From Gonocerus acuteangulatus (Eukaryota > Arthropoda > Insecta > Hemiptera > Coreidae), in assembly GCA_946811695.1 (NCBI GenBank), contig OX328124.1:27299448-27363447 (forward strand): a stretch of DNA of 64,000 bases, written 5' to 3'. The notes under the pieces are model-generated. The model worked only from the letters and a program-made list of their open reading frames with translations. It had not been told where the DNA came from and did not search any database. Every line of letters starts with the position of its first letter. The first letter of the stretch is position 1. Positions 45,632-56,663 of this stretch are shown here, piece by piece. A program made the translations under genes and the position numbers.

Positions 45632-45800
45632 GAGGCCCGAAAGCTGAAAGTGTGAACATATCAGCACTCCGTGATTATTGTCGTGCGTTCGATTCCAGTT
45701 AGGTGTCATGGATTTTCTTTCAAAAAAATAAAATACTTCATCCCTATCTTAGATAGAATAGGGTGGTAACCTGTCGATAACAGGTCCCAAACAATCTGTA
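45632..45800 (+). mobile_element. tRNA-derived SINE, GAGGCC family
   Basis: Starts GAGGCCCGAAAGCTGAAAG, has the B box GTTCGATTCCAGTT, the body CATGGATTTTCTTTC, CTATCTTAGATAGAATAGGG, and ACCTGTCGATAACAGGTCCC. The tail is lost. Confidence 0.8.
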
Positions 45801-45869
45801 TTATGTATAAGTGGGGCTTATTAAAATTTATATAAATGAATAATGTTTATAAAAATTTACCTGTTTTCA

Positions 45870-46265
45870 CATGTATGTATATGTATAGATACATACATGC
45901 ATACGCACACACACCCCAGCTATTTGTATATGTATATATACATACATGCATACACACACACACCAGCTATTTGTATATGTATATATACATACATGCATAC
46001 ACACACACACACCCCAGCTATTTGTATATGTATATATACATACATGCATACGCACACACACCCCAGCTATTTGTATATGCCTATATACATACATGCATAC
46101 ACACACACACCAGCTATTTGTATATGTATATATACATACATGCATACACACACACACCAGCTATTTGTATATGTATATATACATACATGCAGACGCACAC
46201 ACACCCCAGCTATTTGTATATGTATATATACATACATGCATACGCACACACACCCCAGCTATTTG
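45870..46265. repeat. Minisatellite, unit 47-51 bp, about 8 copies
   Basis: Each unit is CAGCTATTTGTATATGTATA, TACATACATGCATAC, then a variable CA run with or without CCC. CAGC anchors occur at 45917, 45964, 46015, 46064, 46111, 46158, 46207 and 46256. Each unit holds a TATATGTATATATACATA palindrome. Three plus-strand frames and minus frames stay open through it; they are artefacts. Confidence 0.93.
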
Positions 46266-47341
46266 AATGCAGACTACAATATTCTAGTAGTTTTTTATAG
46301 CATATAAATAAATACCTAACTATCTAACAAAATATTCTGAGTTACCGTAGGAAATAGGTTAAAAAAATTAATATTATAAATTTAAACAATTCGGTAAAAA
46401 TGATATACATGAAATTCCTGCACAAAAGTTTGTTGGTCTTTCAGGAGCTCCCGCTAAAATCCTCTGTGCTATGACAGAACAGCTGGAAGGTAACGCAAGC
46501 TGCGGAATGTGCTTAGCTTGTTTATTAGAAAATAAACTTTTCTAGAGAAATTTGTCTTATTTAATTTGTACCGAATATTGCCATTCTCTACCAGCTACCA
46601 CACATTATTAAAACAATTGTTCACATACATTTTAATAGCATAATTAACATGCTAGTGGTTTCTAAAGCCTACATTTTGAAAATAGCGCATCGCTCCAATA
46701 GCAAGCTCTGAAATCGCAATAAAAAATATATATGATACTATTATTTCTGAAAATTATTTAATTTATTCCTAAGTAAAAGAATAATTCTTGGCAACCTTCA
46801 CAGCTGGTTGCTATCTGTTTCCTTGCATGCATGAATATAATTAAAAAACTCTACTTATCCACTTCATTATCCAAGGTTCTTTTTTCTTATGTATTTTTTG
46901 AACGTTAAATTTTTCACGATTATTAAAAAAATTTAATTTTAAAGAATACTACTGTTGGCTCTGATTTGCTAGATATAATCATTCCTATATTTAAATTTTA
47001 CAACTATTAGTTTAACTTTCGATTTCTGGGAACCCACGCTTTCGACCAAAAGTTAAATAAAAGTTCAATCTTCTCAAAATCGTAGTTAAACCTGATAGAA
47101 TTTTAACAGGTTCCCCAAACAAGAGCTCGGAGAGCCATGAGTTTGGCTTGGCGGGAAGGAGGTGGCAAGGCAGGAATGAGACAGGAAGATCATGTATAGA
47201 ATACATTAAGGAGATAGTGTCCTAAGAAATGTTCGGATGTGTAGGAACAGGAGATGCCTATCGTAAAAAATGTCTTGTAGTATGGATACGATATTACTTG
47301 GTACATATCCATAAATATGCAATGATTCCGTAAATGAAAAT
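46266..47341. other. Spacer, nothing recognised
   Basis: AT-rich, no recognisable elements. The minus frame 47012-47206 has no family signature. Confidence 0.35.
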
Positions 47342-47445
47342 AAATAATCGGGTCTTGTAAGACCACATCCAGTTACTTTCGAAGTAGCAGTAGTGATTTA
47401 TAACTGTTACTCGTACTCGCTGATTAGCTTACTGATTAGCTTAGA

Positions 47446-48092
47446 GGTTCTTTGCTGGTTATCTATTACTACTTGACTCGTTATCTACGGTTATAATCCA
47501 TATTCGATAATGGCAAGCAATATTTCTTAATAAAAAGGTAGAGGTTCTTTGCTGGTTATCTATTACTACTTGACTTGTTATCTACGGTTATAATCCATAT
47601 TAGATAATGGCAAGCAATATTTCTTAATCGGTTATAATCCGTATTAGATAATGGCAAGCAATATTTCTTAATCGGTTATAATCCGTATTAGATAATGGCA
47701 AGCAATATTTCTTAATAAAAAGGTAAGAGGTTCTTTGCTGGTTATCTATTACTACTTGACTCGTTATCTACGGTTATAATCCATATTAGATAATGGCAAG
47801 CAATATTTCTTAATCGGTTATAATCCATATTAGATAATGGCAAGCAATATTTCTTAATCGGTTATAATCCGTATTAGATAATGGCAAGCAATATTTCTTA
47901 ATAAAAAGGTAGAGGTTCTTTGCTGGTTATCTATTACTACTTGACTCGTTATCTACGGTTATAATCCATATCAGATAATGGCAAGCAATATTTCTTAATC
48001 GGTTATAATCCGTATTAGATAATGGCAAGCAATATTTCTTAATCGGTTATAATCCGTATTAGATAATGGCAAGCAATATTTCTTAATAAAAA
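47446..48092 (+). repeat. Two-level tandem array, 44-bp unit in 185-bp blocks
   Basis: The 44-bp unit (CGGTTATAATCCRTATTAGA, TAATGGCAAGCAATATTTCT, TAAT) starts at 47488, 47585, 47629, 47673, 47771, 47815, 47859, 47956, 48000 and 48044. Each block opens with AGAGGTTCTTTGCTGGTTAT, CTATTACTACTTGACTCGTT. The first block has one unit, the next three have three each, giving a 185-186-bp higher-order period. Confidence 0.93.
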
Positions 48093-48104
48093 GATTAATA
48101 AGAT

Positions 48105-48370
48105 ACAAATCAAATCTCTCAACTACGAAAAAAGTTATTAAGCATTAAAGTTAACTGTTTTGCAGGTTATGAAGGATAACATAAACAATGATATTTGTAA
48201 ACACATATTTTATTCCTTTACTCTCTCTCTTTGGATATTCTACATTTATTTAGCATTATGGGCTTACTTGCTATGCGTTTCCGCTCGCTACGCTCGCTCA
48301 AAAAGATATCAAAACTCTAGTCAATCCAACTCCCTAAAATTAATAGAATTCTATTTTTTTTTGCGACTAA
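48105..48370 (+). repeat. A-family fragment including the conserved core (third copy)
   Basis: AAGTTATTAAGCATTAAAGT and GGTTATGAAGGATAAC match the interior of element A2, and TATGCGTTTCCGCTCGCT, GATATCAAAACTCTAGTCAA, TTAATAGAATTCTAT is the core. It lies inside the hAT-like element, so it is either an insertion or an internal part of it. Confidence 0.7.
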
Positions 48371-48852
48371 GAAACCAGTCGCTTTTTCTTTGTCAGGAAC
48401 ATCGCGAACTAATTGTAAAAGACCCATTTTTCCTCACTAACATAAGCAGAGCTTTTTCATAAACAAACTCTAATTCACTGCTGAAGGTTACTTTACTCCC
48501 AGCAAGAACCAACACAATTGGTCTTCGGAATCCTCCAATAGGAAGGCAAAGGAGTTATGCGCATGCGCTGAATCACTGATACAATCACTACTGCTACTTC
48601 AAAAGTAACTGGATGTGGTCTTCGCAAAAAGACCCAAATAATCTATTGTATAGAATGTAATTTTTTTTTTAACTAGGCGTGAAAGTAATTTTATATTTTT
48701 TTAAAAGTTGTTTACATAAACAAAAAACAAAACAATAACAACTTTAATCATAACAACGCAGTATACTGGATACAGAAGTTCACAAGCATGCAGCAGCGCC
48801 TCTGGAGGTGTCCATAACAACGGATGCCCTAAGTTTGGCGGCTTTTAATTTA

Positions 48853-49460
48853 AACGTGATCCGGAGCAAAACCCCAACTTGTATTAACCGTTTTTTCCCC
48901 CTTTACATTACATCTTTATCTCTAGACACCCACAACTTAGTCAAGTTAATTTGAACGTGATCCGGAGCAAAACCCCAACTTGTATTAACCGTTTCCCCCC
49001 CCCCCCCCTTTACATTACATCTTTATCTCTAGACACCCACGACTTAGTCAAGTTAATTTGAACGTGATCCGGAGCAAAACCCCAACTTGTATTAACCGTT
49101 TTTTCCCCCTTTACATTACATCTTTATCTCTAGACACCCACAACTTAGTCAAGTTAATTTGAACGTGATCCGGAGCAAAACCCCAACTTGTATTAACCGT
49201 TTCCCCCCCCCCTTTACATTACATCTTTATCTCTAGACACCCACGACTTAGTCAAGTTAATTTGAACGTGATCCGGAGCAAAACCCCAACTTGTATTAAC
49301 CGTTTTCCCCCCCTTTACATTACATCTTTATCTCTAGACACCCACGACTTAGTCAAGTTAATTTGAACGTGATCCGGAGCAAAACCCCAACTTGTATTAA
49401 CCGTCCCCCCCCCCCTTTACATTACATCTTTATCTCTAGACGCCCACGACTTAGTCAAGT
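48853..49460 (+). repeat. Tandem array, unit 101-107 bp, six copies
   Basis: The unit is GAACGTGATCCGGAGCAAAA, CCCCAACTTGTATTAACCGT, a T/C homopolymer run, then TTTACATTACATCTTTATCT, CTAGACACCCACRACTTAGT, CAAGTT. ACGTG anchors: 48854, 48955, 49062, 49163, 49266, 49367. Length varies only in the C run. Confidence 0.94.
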
Positions 49461-49720
49461 TTCGTTGCAATGTATCAAAAATGTCTATATAATAATTTTG
49501 GTCCAGAATAAACCCCCTTTCCAGATATTACTGGTTACGAAACTATAATAGTCTAACCATTCGATACGGCAATGCATTATGCCAAGTTTCGTAGCGAAAA
49601 GAAAAACATTGTGGACACTCGTGTTACTGACACAGTAGATAGGATCAATAAGAATTTGAATACATTTCTCAAACGTTTTGGCATGAGTGTTACAATAAAA
49701 AATGTTAATATTTCGCATTG
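49461..49720. repeat. Dispersed repeat with AAGTTTCGT words
   Basis: TCAAGTTTCGTTGCAATGTA, GGTCCAGAATAAACC, GGTTACGAAACTATAATAGT and GCCAAGTTTCGTAGCGAAAA are of the same kind as words near 33045, 56592 and 57424. It looks like part of a widespread non-coding repeat of unknown class. Confidence 0.5.
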
Positions 49721-50519
49721 AATGGAATATAACAAGCTCTTCGAAATCATGTATTTCTAACTAGTAGCTGGTCCAACTAAATCTTACCCCTGAAAATGTT
49801 TTGTTGAAAAATTATTATGCTTGGGAATTCACACAATTCACTAACCACAACTTCGCAACCGCTTTCGAGTTACTTCCGAAAAACCAGAAGTCAAAAAGTT
49901 GATAAATTATTTTTTTTAAATACTTACTCTACTCTAAATATAATTAAATTCGTTAAACCTTAATTTTCACTAAGATCGAATGTTTTGGCTATCTAGAAAC
50001 TAAAATTCTAGCTTTTATTTTCATTTTTCTCCACAATGGTAACGGGTATAACCTTGAAAGTATTATTATTCCATTCTTCACGCCAATTACCTACAAAACA
50101 TGTATCAGGAAGTCTATTAACGCAAACCGATAGGAGTTTCGATTTTTCTTTTCGTGCGAATATCGCCGAATAAACGTATAAAAACTTTATATTTCACTTT
50201 AGGCGAATTATTTGTGTCATATTTCATTAAAATCTGTTAATTTTTGTTGTTGGTTCAATAAGATTAGTGCCCAATGTGTTATAACATGACGACTTTCCTC
50301 GTCAGCACATTCCTTTGCGTCTTCATAAGCGTGTTTCCCCTATAGTGACGTAGGAAGCACGAACAACGGGTTAAAGATGAAAAATAAAGCTAAATTGAAA
50401 CTTAAAATATATAAACTAGATTCCTAGAAATTCGTATTTAACCAAGAACGTTGTTTAATTGAAGAAGGAAACCAGGACTCCTAGATATTGAGTGGGAAGC
50501 AATTTACAATTGGAGATTA
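49721..50519. other. Spacer, possibly 3' flank of the LINE relic
   Basis: No recognised feature. Part of it could be the 3'UTR of the minus-strand LINE fragment that follows. Confidence 0.35.
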
Positions 50520-51090
50520 CTCCAGATTCTTGAGTTAAGTTGTTTAGTAATTGGGTCAACTCCTTTGTGGTCATCTCCAATTTTGTACTATATTGGAGAG
50601 AGGGAAGTTATATGTTTTTAGTAAGCCTATTAATGTGTATGTTTATTAAATGTTTAAATATTGTGTCTATGTCGTGGCTGTCATCTCCGAGGAGTTCTGT
50701 CAAGTCAAATGGGAAATCAAGGTTCTGTCTTAAATGGCAGTCAGTCAGATTGTGAGTCCCGAGTTACACGTTCGGCACGTAGGTTTGTCCTTGTTAGTCT
50801 TCAGGTACTCGTGAGTCACACGACTGTGGCCGATACGTAGTCTGGCTACCACTACTTCTTCACGTCGTGAGCTTATGTAAGACGAAGGCAAGTCTTTAAC
50901 CGTAAACTTCACTGTCCTGTTGCGTTAGTCTAGTCTAGTTGTCAGTAGTGTAACGTTGGTAGTGGCAAGTTGGTCAGTGTAAAGTATTACGTCTTCACAG
51001 GACGATTCTAGTGGCTGGTAAGTTTGTTTTTCTGTTACAAGTTTGGCGTATCGGTCAGCAGTTGTGTTTAGTCCTAAGTTTAAGAGTTAA
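50520..51090 (-). pseudogene. Non-LTR retrotransposon (I/Jockey-type) C-terminal relic
   Basis: Read on the minus strand, three stretches in different frames match the end of ORF2 of RNase-H-bearing LINEs: an RNase H end (GLNTTADRYAKLV, from the GNE-AD-AK motif), then VVVARLRIGHSRVTHEYLKT, NKDKPTCRTCN, GLTI (the R-GH-LTH, P-C-C motif), then DCHLRQNLDFPFDLTELLGD, DSHDIDTIFKHL. Stops and frameshifts separate them, and the reverse transcriptase and endonuclease are missing. It is a dead fragment. Clade is uncertain (RNase H favours the I group). The plus-strand frame at 50540-50755 is its antisense shadow. Confidence 0.75.
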
Positions 51091-52541
51091 ACAGATCCTG
51101 AGTAACAGATTTAAAACAGCAAATTAAAACAGAAGGACACTATCCATAACTATTTGAGGTTAATAACCTACTAGTCAGTTCTCAATTAACAGTTTAATAC
51201 GCTCCAATTACCAATGACAGGAGATACATCTGTCTTCCATTACCCTTAGAGGAAATGGTCTTAGAACAAGCAATAATGATATGCTTATAATTATTTTAAA
51301 TTTATTGGTACAAGCCAAAAACCGCATTCAGCATTGAGGCGATATTATATTCTGAAAGTGTTTCAGAGTTTTTATCATATTTGATCGTCGTCGATTTAAG
51401 TCCATATAACATCCGGTTACAATTTTCCGGCTATGTACTCACTGAAGACAGGCCCTACTTCTGGATGGATGTTTACAAAAAGTGGCATGCATTGAATAAC
51501 CAGGACCTAATTCCCCTGGAAAAAAAAATATATATAAAAAAAATTATATTTGAATCGATCCATGCAAAAGAGGCTTCAGTCCAAAATCGGTAGTTTTGAG
51601 AAAATTAGACTGAAGCCCTTCAGCTTGGATTAATTTATTTAAATTTGATCGTCCATTATAATGCAATAAGGAAGCATGGAATAATAAAATTAGGACTTTG
51701 TTTCTACGGCAGTAGAGTATTGGACTTAAGTCCTTTTAAAAAGTCCTGGAAAAGTGGACTCAAGCCTTTTTTGGATCTCTGTTAATATAAATAAAAATAA
51801 AAACAAAACAAAAAAAAAAACGACGTTTTAGAAGCGTTTAAGTTTTTCATACAAATATTAAAAAAAAAAAAATTAACGTTTTTTTTCCTGTTTTCTATGT
51901 TGGAGTACCCCTCTATGTAGGAGTTTATTTTTGAAGTACGTGCGCTATCCTTACTGTATACTATACGTACATAAACGTAATAATGTTATTTAATAATTAA
52001 CATAAATATTTCATAATAATAATAAATAATACTAACATAAACAAAAAAATTAAGAATGATAAATACAAAAAATATATACATATGTATACAATCAGATGAT
52101 TTGGATGAATTTGCTAGTCATATATACGTTACAATGTGGACGATGTGATAGTCTTGAGTTATTTATACACTTACAATACAGAATTCAAAAAAATAAATAA
52201 TAATAATTACAAAAATAACAATTAATCCTAGCAAAATGACATTAAGTTCCCCATAAATATAAGGACCATTACAAATGTTAATGTTTACTTCACTCAAGTT
52301 TGCTTAAATTGGCCGCCCTCGTTAAGTGATCGCTGGGATCCAAGTTGAAGATGACAGTGACAAAGCAAGGAATAGCAGACAGGTGGGATCGTAAAAAGCT
52401 AGCGTGCAGAGCTTGGCAGTATTTCAAGAAAGGATGGCAGTCAGGCACTAATATCTTAACTGCTCCTATTCACCTGGCCACTTACTACAGATAAACTGGA
52501 ACTTTGCTGTTCTCTTATCAGTCCTTATTGGTTAGTCTGTG
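51091..52541. other. Spacer, nothing recognised
   Basis: AT-rich with A runs near 51795-51870. The frame at 51381-51593 has no recognised domain. The GC-richer stretch near 52310-52480 is unique and unassigned. Confidence 0.35.
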
Positions 52542-52549
52542 TTTATATC

Positions 52550-53664
52550 TAGGGACCGGATTCTTAGGTTTTCACCTATTTTTTTCCTTTGTGCCAAACA
52601 TGATAATGATCGGTTTTTTATATGATTCGCGTCTTGTGAGTATCATTCGTGCAAATTAGGAAGGACCTAAAAAAACCTATTAGAGATGATATCACCTAAA
52701 TAACCTAGAAATAATGGAATGACCTAGAAATGTCTAATCTTTAAAATAGAAAATACAATTCAATGAACTCCTTTCCTCGATCATACAAATTTCCTTTAAA
52801 GCATCTTCCCGGGTCCAGACGTTCAGGGGAATTTTACTAGGAGTGTCGCTTCCACCAGAACCCATTTTAACATGCCGGTGAAAAAATAAAAACAGTTGTT
52901 GACTCTTAGGATATGAATGAAGGATCTGCCATTTCTAAGGCTTAGATGGTCCTCCAGACCAACGACATCTTACAAATCTCATTGGAAAATTGGAATAAAG
53001 CCTTAACATATAAAAAAGGCCTTTAATTATTTGCTTTGTTCTATGTTATAATTTTTTTTTAATTTTTATTAATGTATGTTTTATTAAGTAATTTAATTAT
53101 GTTTTTTAAACATTGCTTTATTTCTAAAATATATTTTATTTATATGAATTTCATTTACTTTGTGTTTTAAATAAATATATATTTTTTTTTTTTTATTTTT
53201 TAAATAATAACTCATATTCCGTTTTATTTTTATTTCCTCATCTTTTTCCCCTTCTCAATATACTATTCTATAAAATAATGTTATTTGTTGTTTATTTTTA
53301 TGTCACTTTTTATATACATATTAATTTAACTATAAATTAATCAAAATTATTAATGATAAATTATAATAAGGTGAAATTATTTTTTGAGCCTATTGAAACA
53401 TTTTTACCACCTAAAAAAACTTAAAATGGATTTTTGAATAAAAACCTAAAAACACCTATTTTTTGAACCTATTGAAACATTTTTACCACCTAAAAAAACT
53501 TAAAATGGATTTTTGAATAAAAACCTAAAAAGACCTATTTTTTGAACCTATTGAAACATTTTTATCACCTAAGAAGGATTTTTAAATAAAAACCTAGAAA
53601 GACCTATTATGCCAGTTGGAAAACCCAATTCGATGCTTATTTTATCCTAAAAATCAGGTCCCTA
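52550..53664. mobile_element. hAT-like element with TAGGGACC ends
   Basis: Left end TAGGGACCGGATTCTTAGGT, right end inverse CCTAAAAATCAGGTCCCTA. Flanking octamers TTTATATC and GATATATC agree at six of eight bases, so a decayed 8-bp duplication. It carries many ACCTA/AAAACCT words and a 79-bp tandem repeat near the right end. No transposase frame. Confidence 0.72.
53379..53611 (+). repeat. 79-bp tandem repeat, three copies
   Basis: Unit ATTTTTTGARCCTATTGAAA, CATTTTTACCACCTAAAAAA, ACTTAAAATGGATTTTTGAA, TAAAAACCTAAAARCACCT, starting at 53379, 53458 and 53537. The third unit has lost bases from its middle. It lies within the TAGGGACC element. Confidence 0.93.
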
Positions 53665-53879
53665 GATATATCATATGATTCACTGAGCCAAATGATCCCT
53701 CGAGTATTCTAATATCAAATCTTATCAGCAGCAAGTCTTATCAGTTAATTACTATACTCGTTTTGAAAATAAATAAAACATTATTTTAGACTTATTTACA
53801 TAACACTTCCTGAAATATGATATCTCCAGGCTTCAAAGGAGCCAATTTATTTTCTTAACGTTCAACAAACTTTTTTTTG

Positions 53880-54945
53880 TATTCTATCAGTACTATCGAA
53901 TACCGGTCAATGTATATTTGCATTCTATCAGTACTATCGAATACCGGTCAATGTATATTTGTATTCTATCAGTACTATCGAATACCGGTCAATGTATATT
54001 TGTATTCTATCAGTACTATCGAATACTGGTCAATGTATATTTGTATTCTATCAGTACTATCGAATACCGGTCAATGTATATTTGCATTCTATCAGTACTA
54101 TCGTATACCGGTCAATGTATATTTGTATTCTATCAGTACTATCGAATACCGGTCAATGTATATTTGCATTCTATCAGTACTATCGTATACAGGTCAATGT
54201 ATATTTGTATTCTATCAGTACTATCGAATACCGGTCAATGTATATTTGTATTCTATCAGTACTATCGTATACCGGTCAATGTATATTTGTATTCTATCAG
54301 TACTATCGAATACCGGTCAATGTATATTTGCATTCTATCAGTACTATCGTATACAGGTCAATGTATATTTGTATTCTATCAGTACTATCGAATACCGGTC
54401 AATGTATATTTGTATTCTATCAGTACTATCGAATACCGGTCAATGTATATTTGTATTCTATCAGTACTATCGTATACCGGTCAATGTATATTTGTATTCT
54501 ATCAGTACTATCGAATACTGGTCAATGTATATTTGTATTCTATCAGTACTATCGAATACCGGTCAATGTATATTTGTATTCTATCAGTACTATCGAATAC
54601 CGGTCAATGTATATTTGTATTCTATCAGTACTATCGAATACCGGTCAATGTATATTTGTATTCTATCAGTACTATCGTATACCGGTCAATGTATATTTGT
54701 ATTCTATCAGTACTATCGAATACTGGTCAATGTATATTTGTATTCTATCAGTACTATCGAATACCGGTCAATGTATATTTGTATTCTATCAGTACTATCG
54801 AATACCGGTCAATGTATATTTGTATTCTATCAGTACTATCGAATACCGGTCAATGTATATTTGTATTCTATCAGTACTATCGAATACCGGTCAATGTATA
54901 TTTGTATTCTATCAGTACTATCGAATACCGGTCAATGTATATTTG
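53880..54945 (+). repeat. 41-bp satellite array, exactly 26 copies
   Basis: The unit is TATTCTATCAGTACTATCGA, ATACCGGTCAATGTATATTT, G. All 26 units are 41 bp with only four recurring point variants (C for T at base 1; T for A in CGWATAC; T or A for C in ATACYGG). Because 41 is not a multiple of 3 and the unit has no stop in any plus frame, all three plus frames stay open for about 335-372 codons. Those frames are not genes. Confidence 0.97.
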
Positions 54946-55004
54946 TTCCATTTTACAGGGAATTAAACAAAGCCCGACTCTATTTACGGAATTAGTTGGA
55001 AACT

Positions 55005-55380
55005 TAAATGATCACGCAGGAGCTGCATAACTATGCACATTCCTCAGAAGGTGGGTAGGGTATGCTGCATTCTTAAATAATTTGCTTAAAATAACCTATA
55101 TAAATATAAATAAAAAAAGAATAGTTTTTCTCTTTTATATCTGCAATGAACAGATAACAAAATTATTAATTTTGTTAATAAATTTTCTTCCGGAGTGTTG
55201 TGTATGGGAGGTACTAGATCACTTAATACATATTTGTTAGATGATCTTGATGAATAATAAACGAGTACAAATGTAAAACCAGAAAATCCCACTCGCCGAT
55301 TAAACACTCTTCTATTTGTGAATAGGCGCGCGAACACTCGCACCGCTTCTAAATCTTTACCGTCGCAGAAACCGTACACG
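55005..55380. repeat. Dispersed repeat, copy 2 (pair with 25645-26050)
   Basis: CAGGAGCTGCATAACTATGC, ATTCCTCAGAAGGTGGG, TTTTCTTCCGGAGTGTTGTG and GATCTTGATGAATAATAA correspond to the first copy. It starts about 60 bases after the 41-bp array. Confidence 0.65.
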
Positions 55381-55389
55381 ATTACTATA

Positions 55390-55641
55390 TCGTCAATACA
55401 AATGCAAAGTAACGAATGTGAAAAAATGCATCTTTCATTGTCAATCTTTACTAATTTCTGCTGGACTTATGTGCGGCTAATTCTTGAATCTTAGATCACT
55501 CTATTAAAGGGAAAGTATTCCACTATCAAAAGGTCAAATCTGCCGAATATTTGACTGTTCAATAAAATGTTATGGATAAATGCTTTTCCACTCTGAAAAG
55601 TGGTGATTTTCACATTCGATACTTTGCATTTGTAGCGACGA
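55390..55641. mobile_element. 252-bp MITE with TA target duplication, copy 2
   Basis: Inverse-orientation copy of 17380-17631, same length: TCGTCAATACAAATGCAAAG at the left, CTTTGCATTTGTAGCGACGA at the right, TA on each side (55388-55389 and 55642-55643). Confidence 0.88.
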
Positions 55642-55893
55642 TATCACCACCAAGAGATTGAATTTTAGTAATTGGTTTCTTGAATCAATTTGCAATGACA
55701 ATTTTTTCCATAGAAAATTTAAGTAAGTAAGTACAAAAATTCAAAACTTGTCTCGTTTATTGTTTTGCGATTTTCTCCAAAACGAAGCAAAAACGAGCAA
55801 ATCTCTAAAGAACTTCTCATCTTAGTTTTTCGGTGCCACCCTGTAATTTAAATATCGGGACACCCTGTATATCTACGGGCGCTGGCATTTAAT

Positions 55894-55939
55894 TTATTTT
55901 TTAACGGCGCATCGACAAATCTGGGCAATTAGTGCCGGA
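55894..55939 (-). mobile_element. Tail-only retroinsertion, 46 bases
   Basis: Between two copies of TGGCATTTAAT (55883-55893 and 55940-55950) lies, on the minus strand, only TCCGGCACTAATTGCCC, AGATTTGTCGATGCGCCG, TTAAAAAATAA: the shared SINE 3' tail. The host is a repeat whose end reads CAGGGTG-like on the minus strand near 55840-55870. Confidence 0.85.
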
Positions 55940-55950
55940 TGGCATTTAAT

Positions 55951-56663
55951 ATCCGCAAACTTCTCTGCGCCCCAGTATTTTCTCGGGAAAACCAAAACAT
56001 TTATGCCTGAGATATCTCGGACGTGGCCCTTAAGCGTTTAATGTGTTAAAACGTGTTTCTGTTTGAACTATATATAATGACTAGGAGTATTATTATTAAG
56101 AATGCTCTGGACATTCTAGAGACCTGCGGAAGAACTGGAATTACAAAAAGAAGTGTAGGCCCAGGTGAGTCGCTCCAAAGCCCAAGGTCAACTCGGACAG
56201 GTTTCAGCTAAGGCGGAGTGCATTGCGAAACAGCAAATGGGAACGGACAGACCTTTAGTTGTAGATAGTTAGTGAATAGTGGTGATATGTTAGTAATCTA
56301 GTGTTATCACCGTAACTCGATAAGGGTCACCACTTACTGAGTCATTCACCAAAATTAGGAATTACGTGGTCACCTCTTTTTTCGGGAATAAGATTTACTA
56401 CGGAGTACTCAATAACCGTCACAAGTCATTATATCTTGTGATGTCTTGATAAATGTAACTACAAGTTGCACTCATGAAAAATATTTAGAGAAATATCTTC
56501 AAATCTTCTCCAATCCTACATAATAGATACGGATAGTGAGTCGTTAAAATTATATATGTCTATATAACACGATAGAGGCCACAGTTTTTTTTTTTTGTTT
56601 TTTTTTCGCTACGAAACTTCGTATAAAGCATTCCCACAGCAAACAATTGTACGAGTTCGGCTG
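55951..56663. other. Spacer with unassigned repeat words
   Basis: A T run followed by TCGCTACGAAACTTCG near 56592 is shared with 33048 and 49590 regions. No gene is supported. Confidence 0.35.

Larger units (their letters stand above)
47350..48635. mobile_element. hAT-like non-autonomous element with an internal tandem array
   Basis: Left end GGGTCTTGTAAGACCACATC, CAGTTACTTTCGAAGTAGCA; right end is the inverse (TGCTACTTCAAAAGTAACTG, GATGTGGTC, AAAGACCC). Flanked by AAATAATC on both sides (47342-47349 and 48636-48643), an 8-bp duplication typical of hAT. The interior is a 44-bp array (47446-48092) and a piece of the A family (48105-48370). No transposase. Confidence 0.88.

Noticed and set aside
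45836..46307. Frames of 96-154 codons on both strands.
   Set aside because: Produced by the 47-51-bp minisatellite with CA and TATA runs.
53877..55030. Three long overlapping plus-strand frames of 335-372 codons.
   Set aside because: They are the 41-bp satellite read in three frames; none has a unique domain or exon context.
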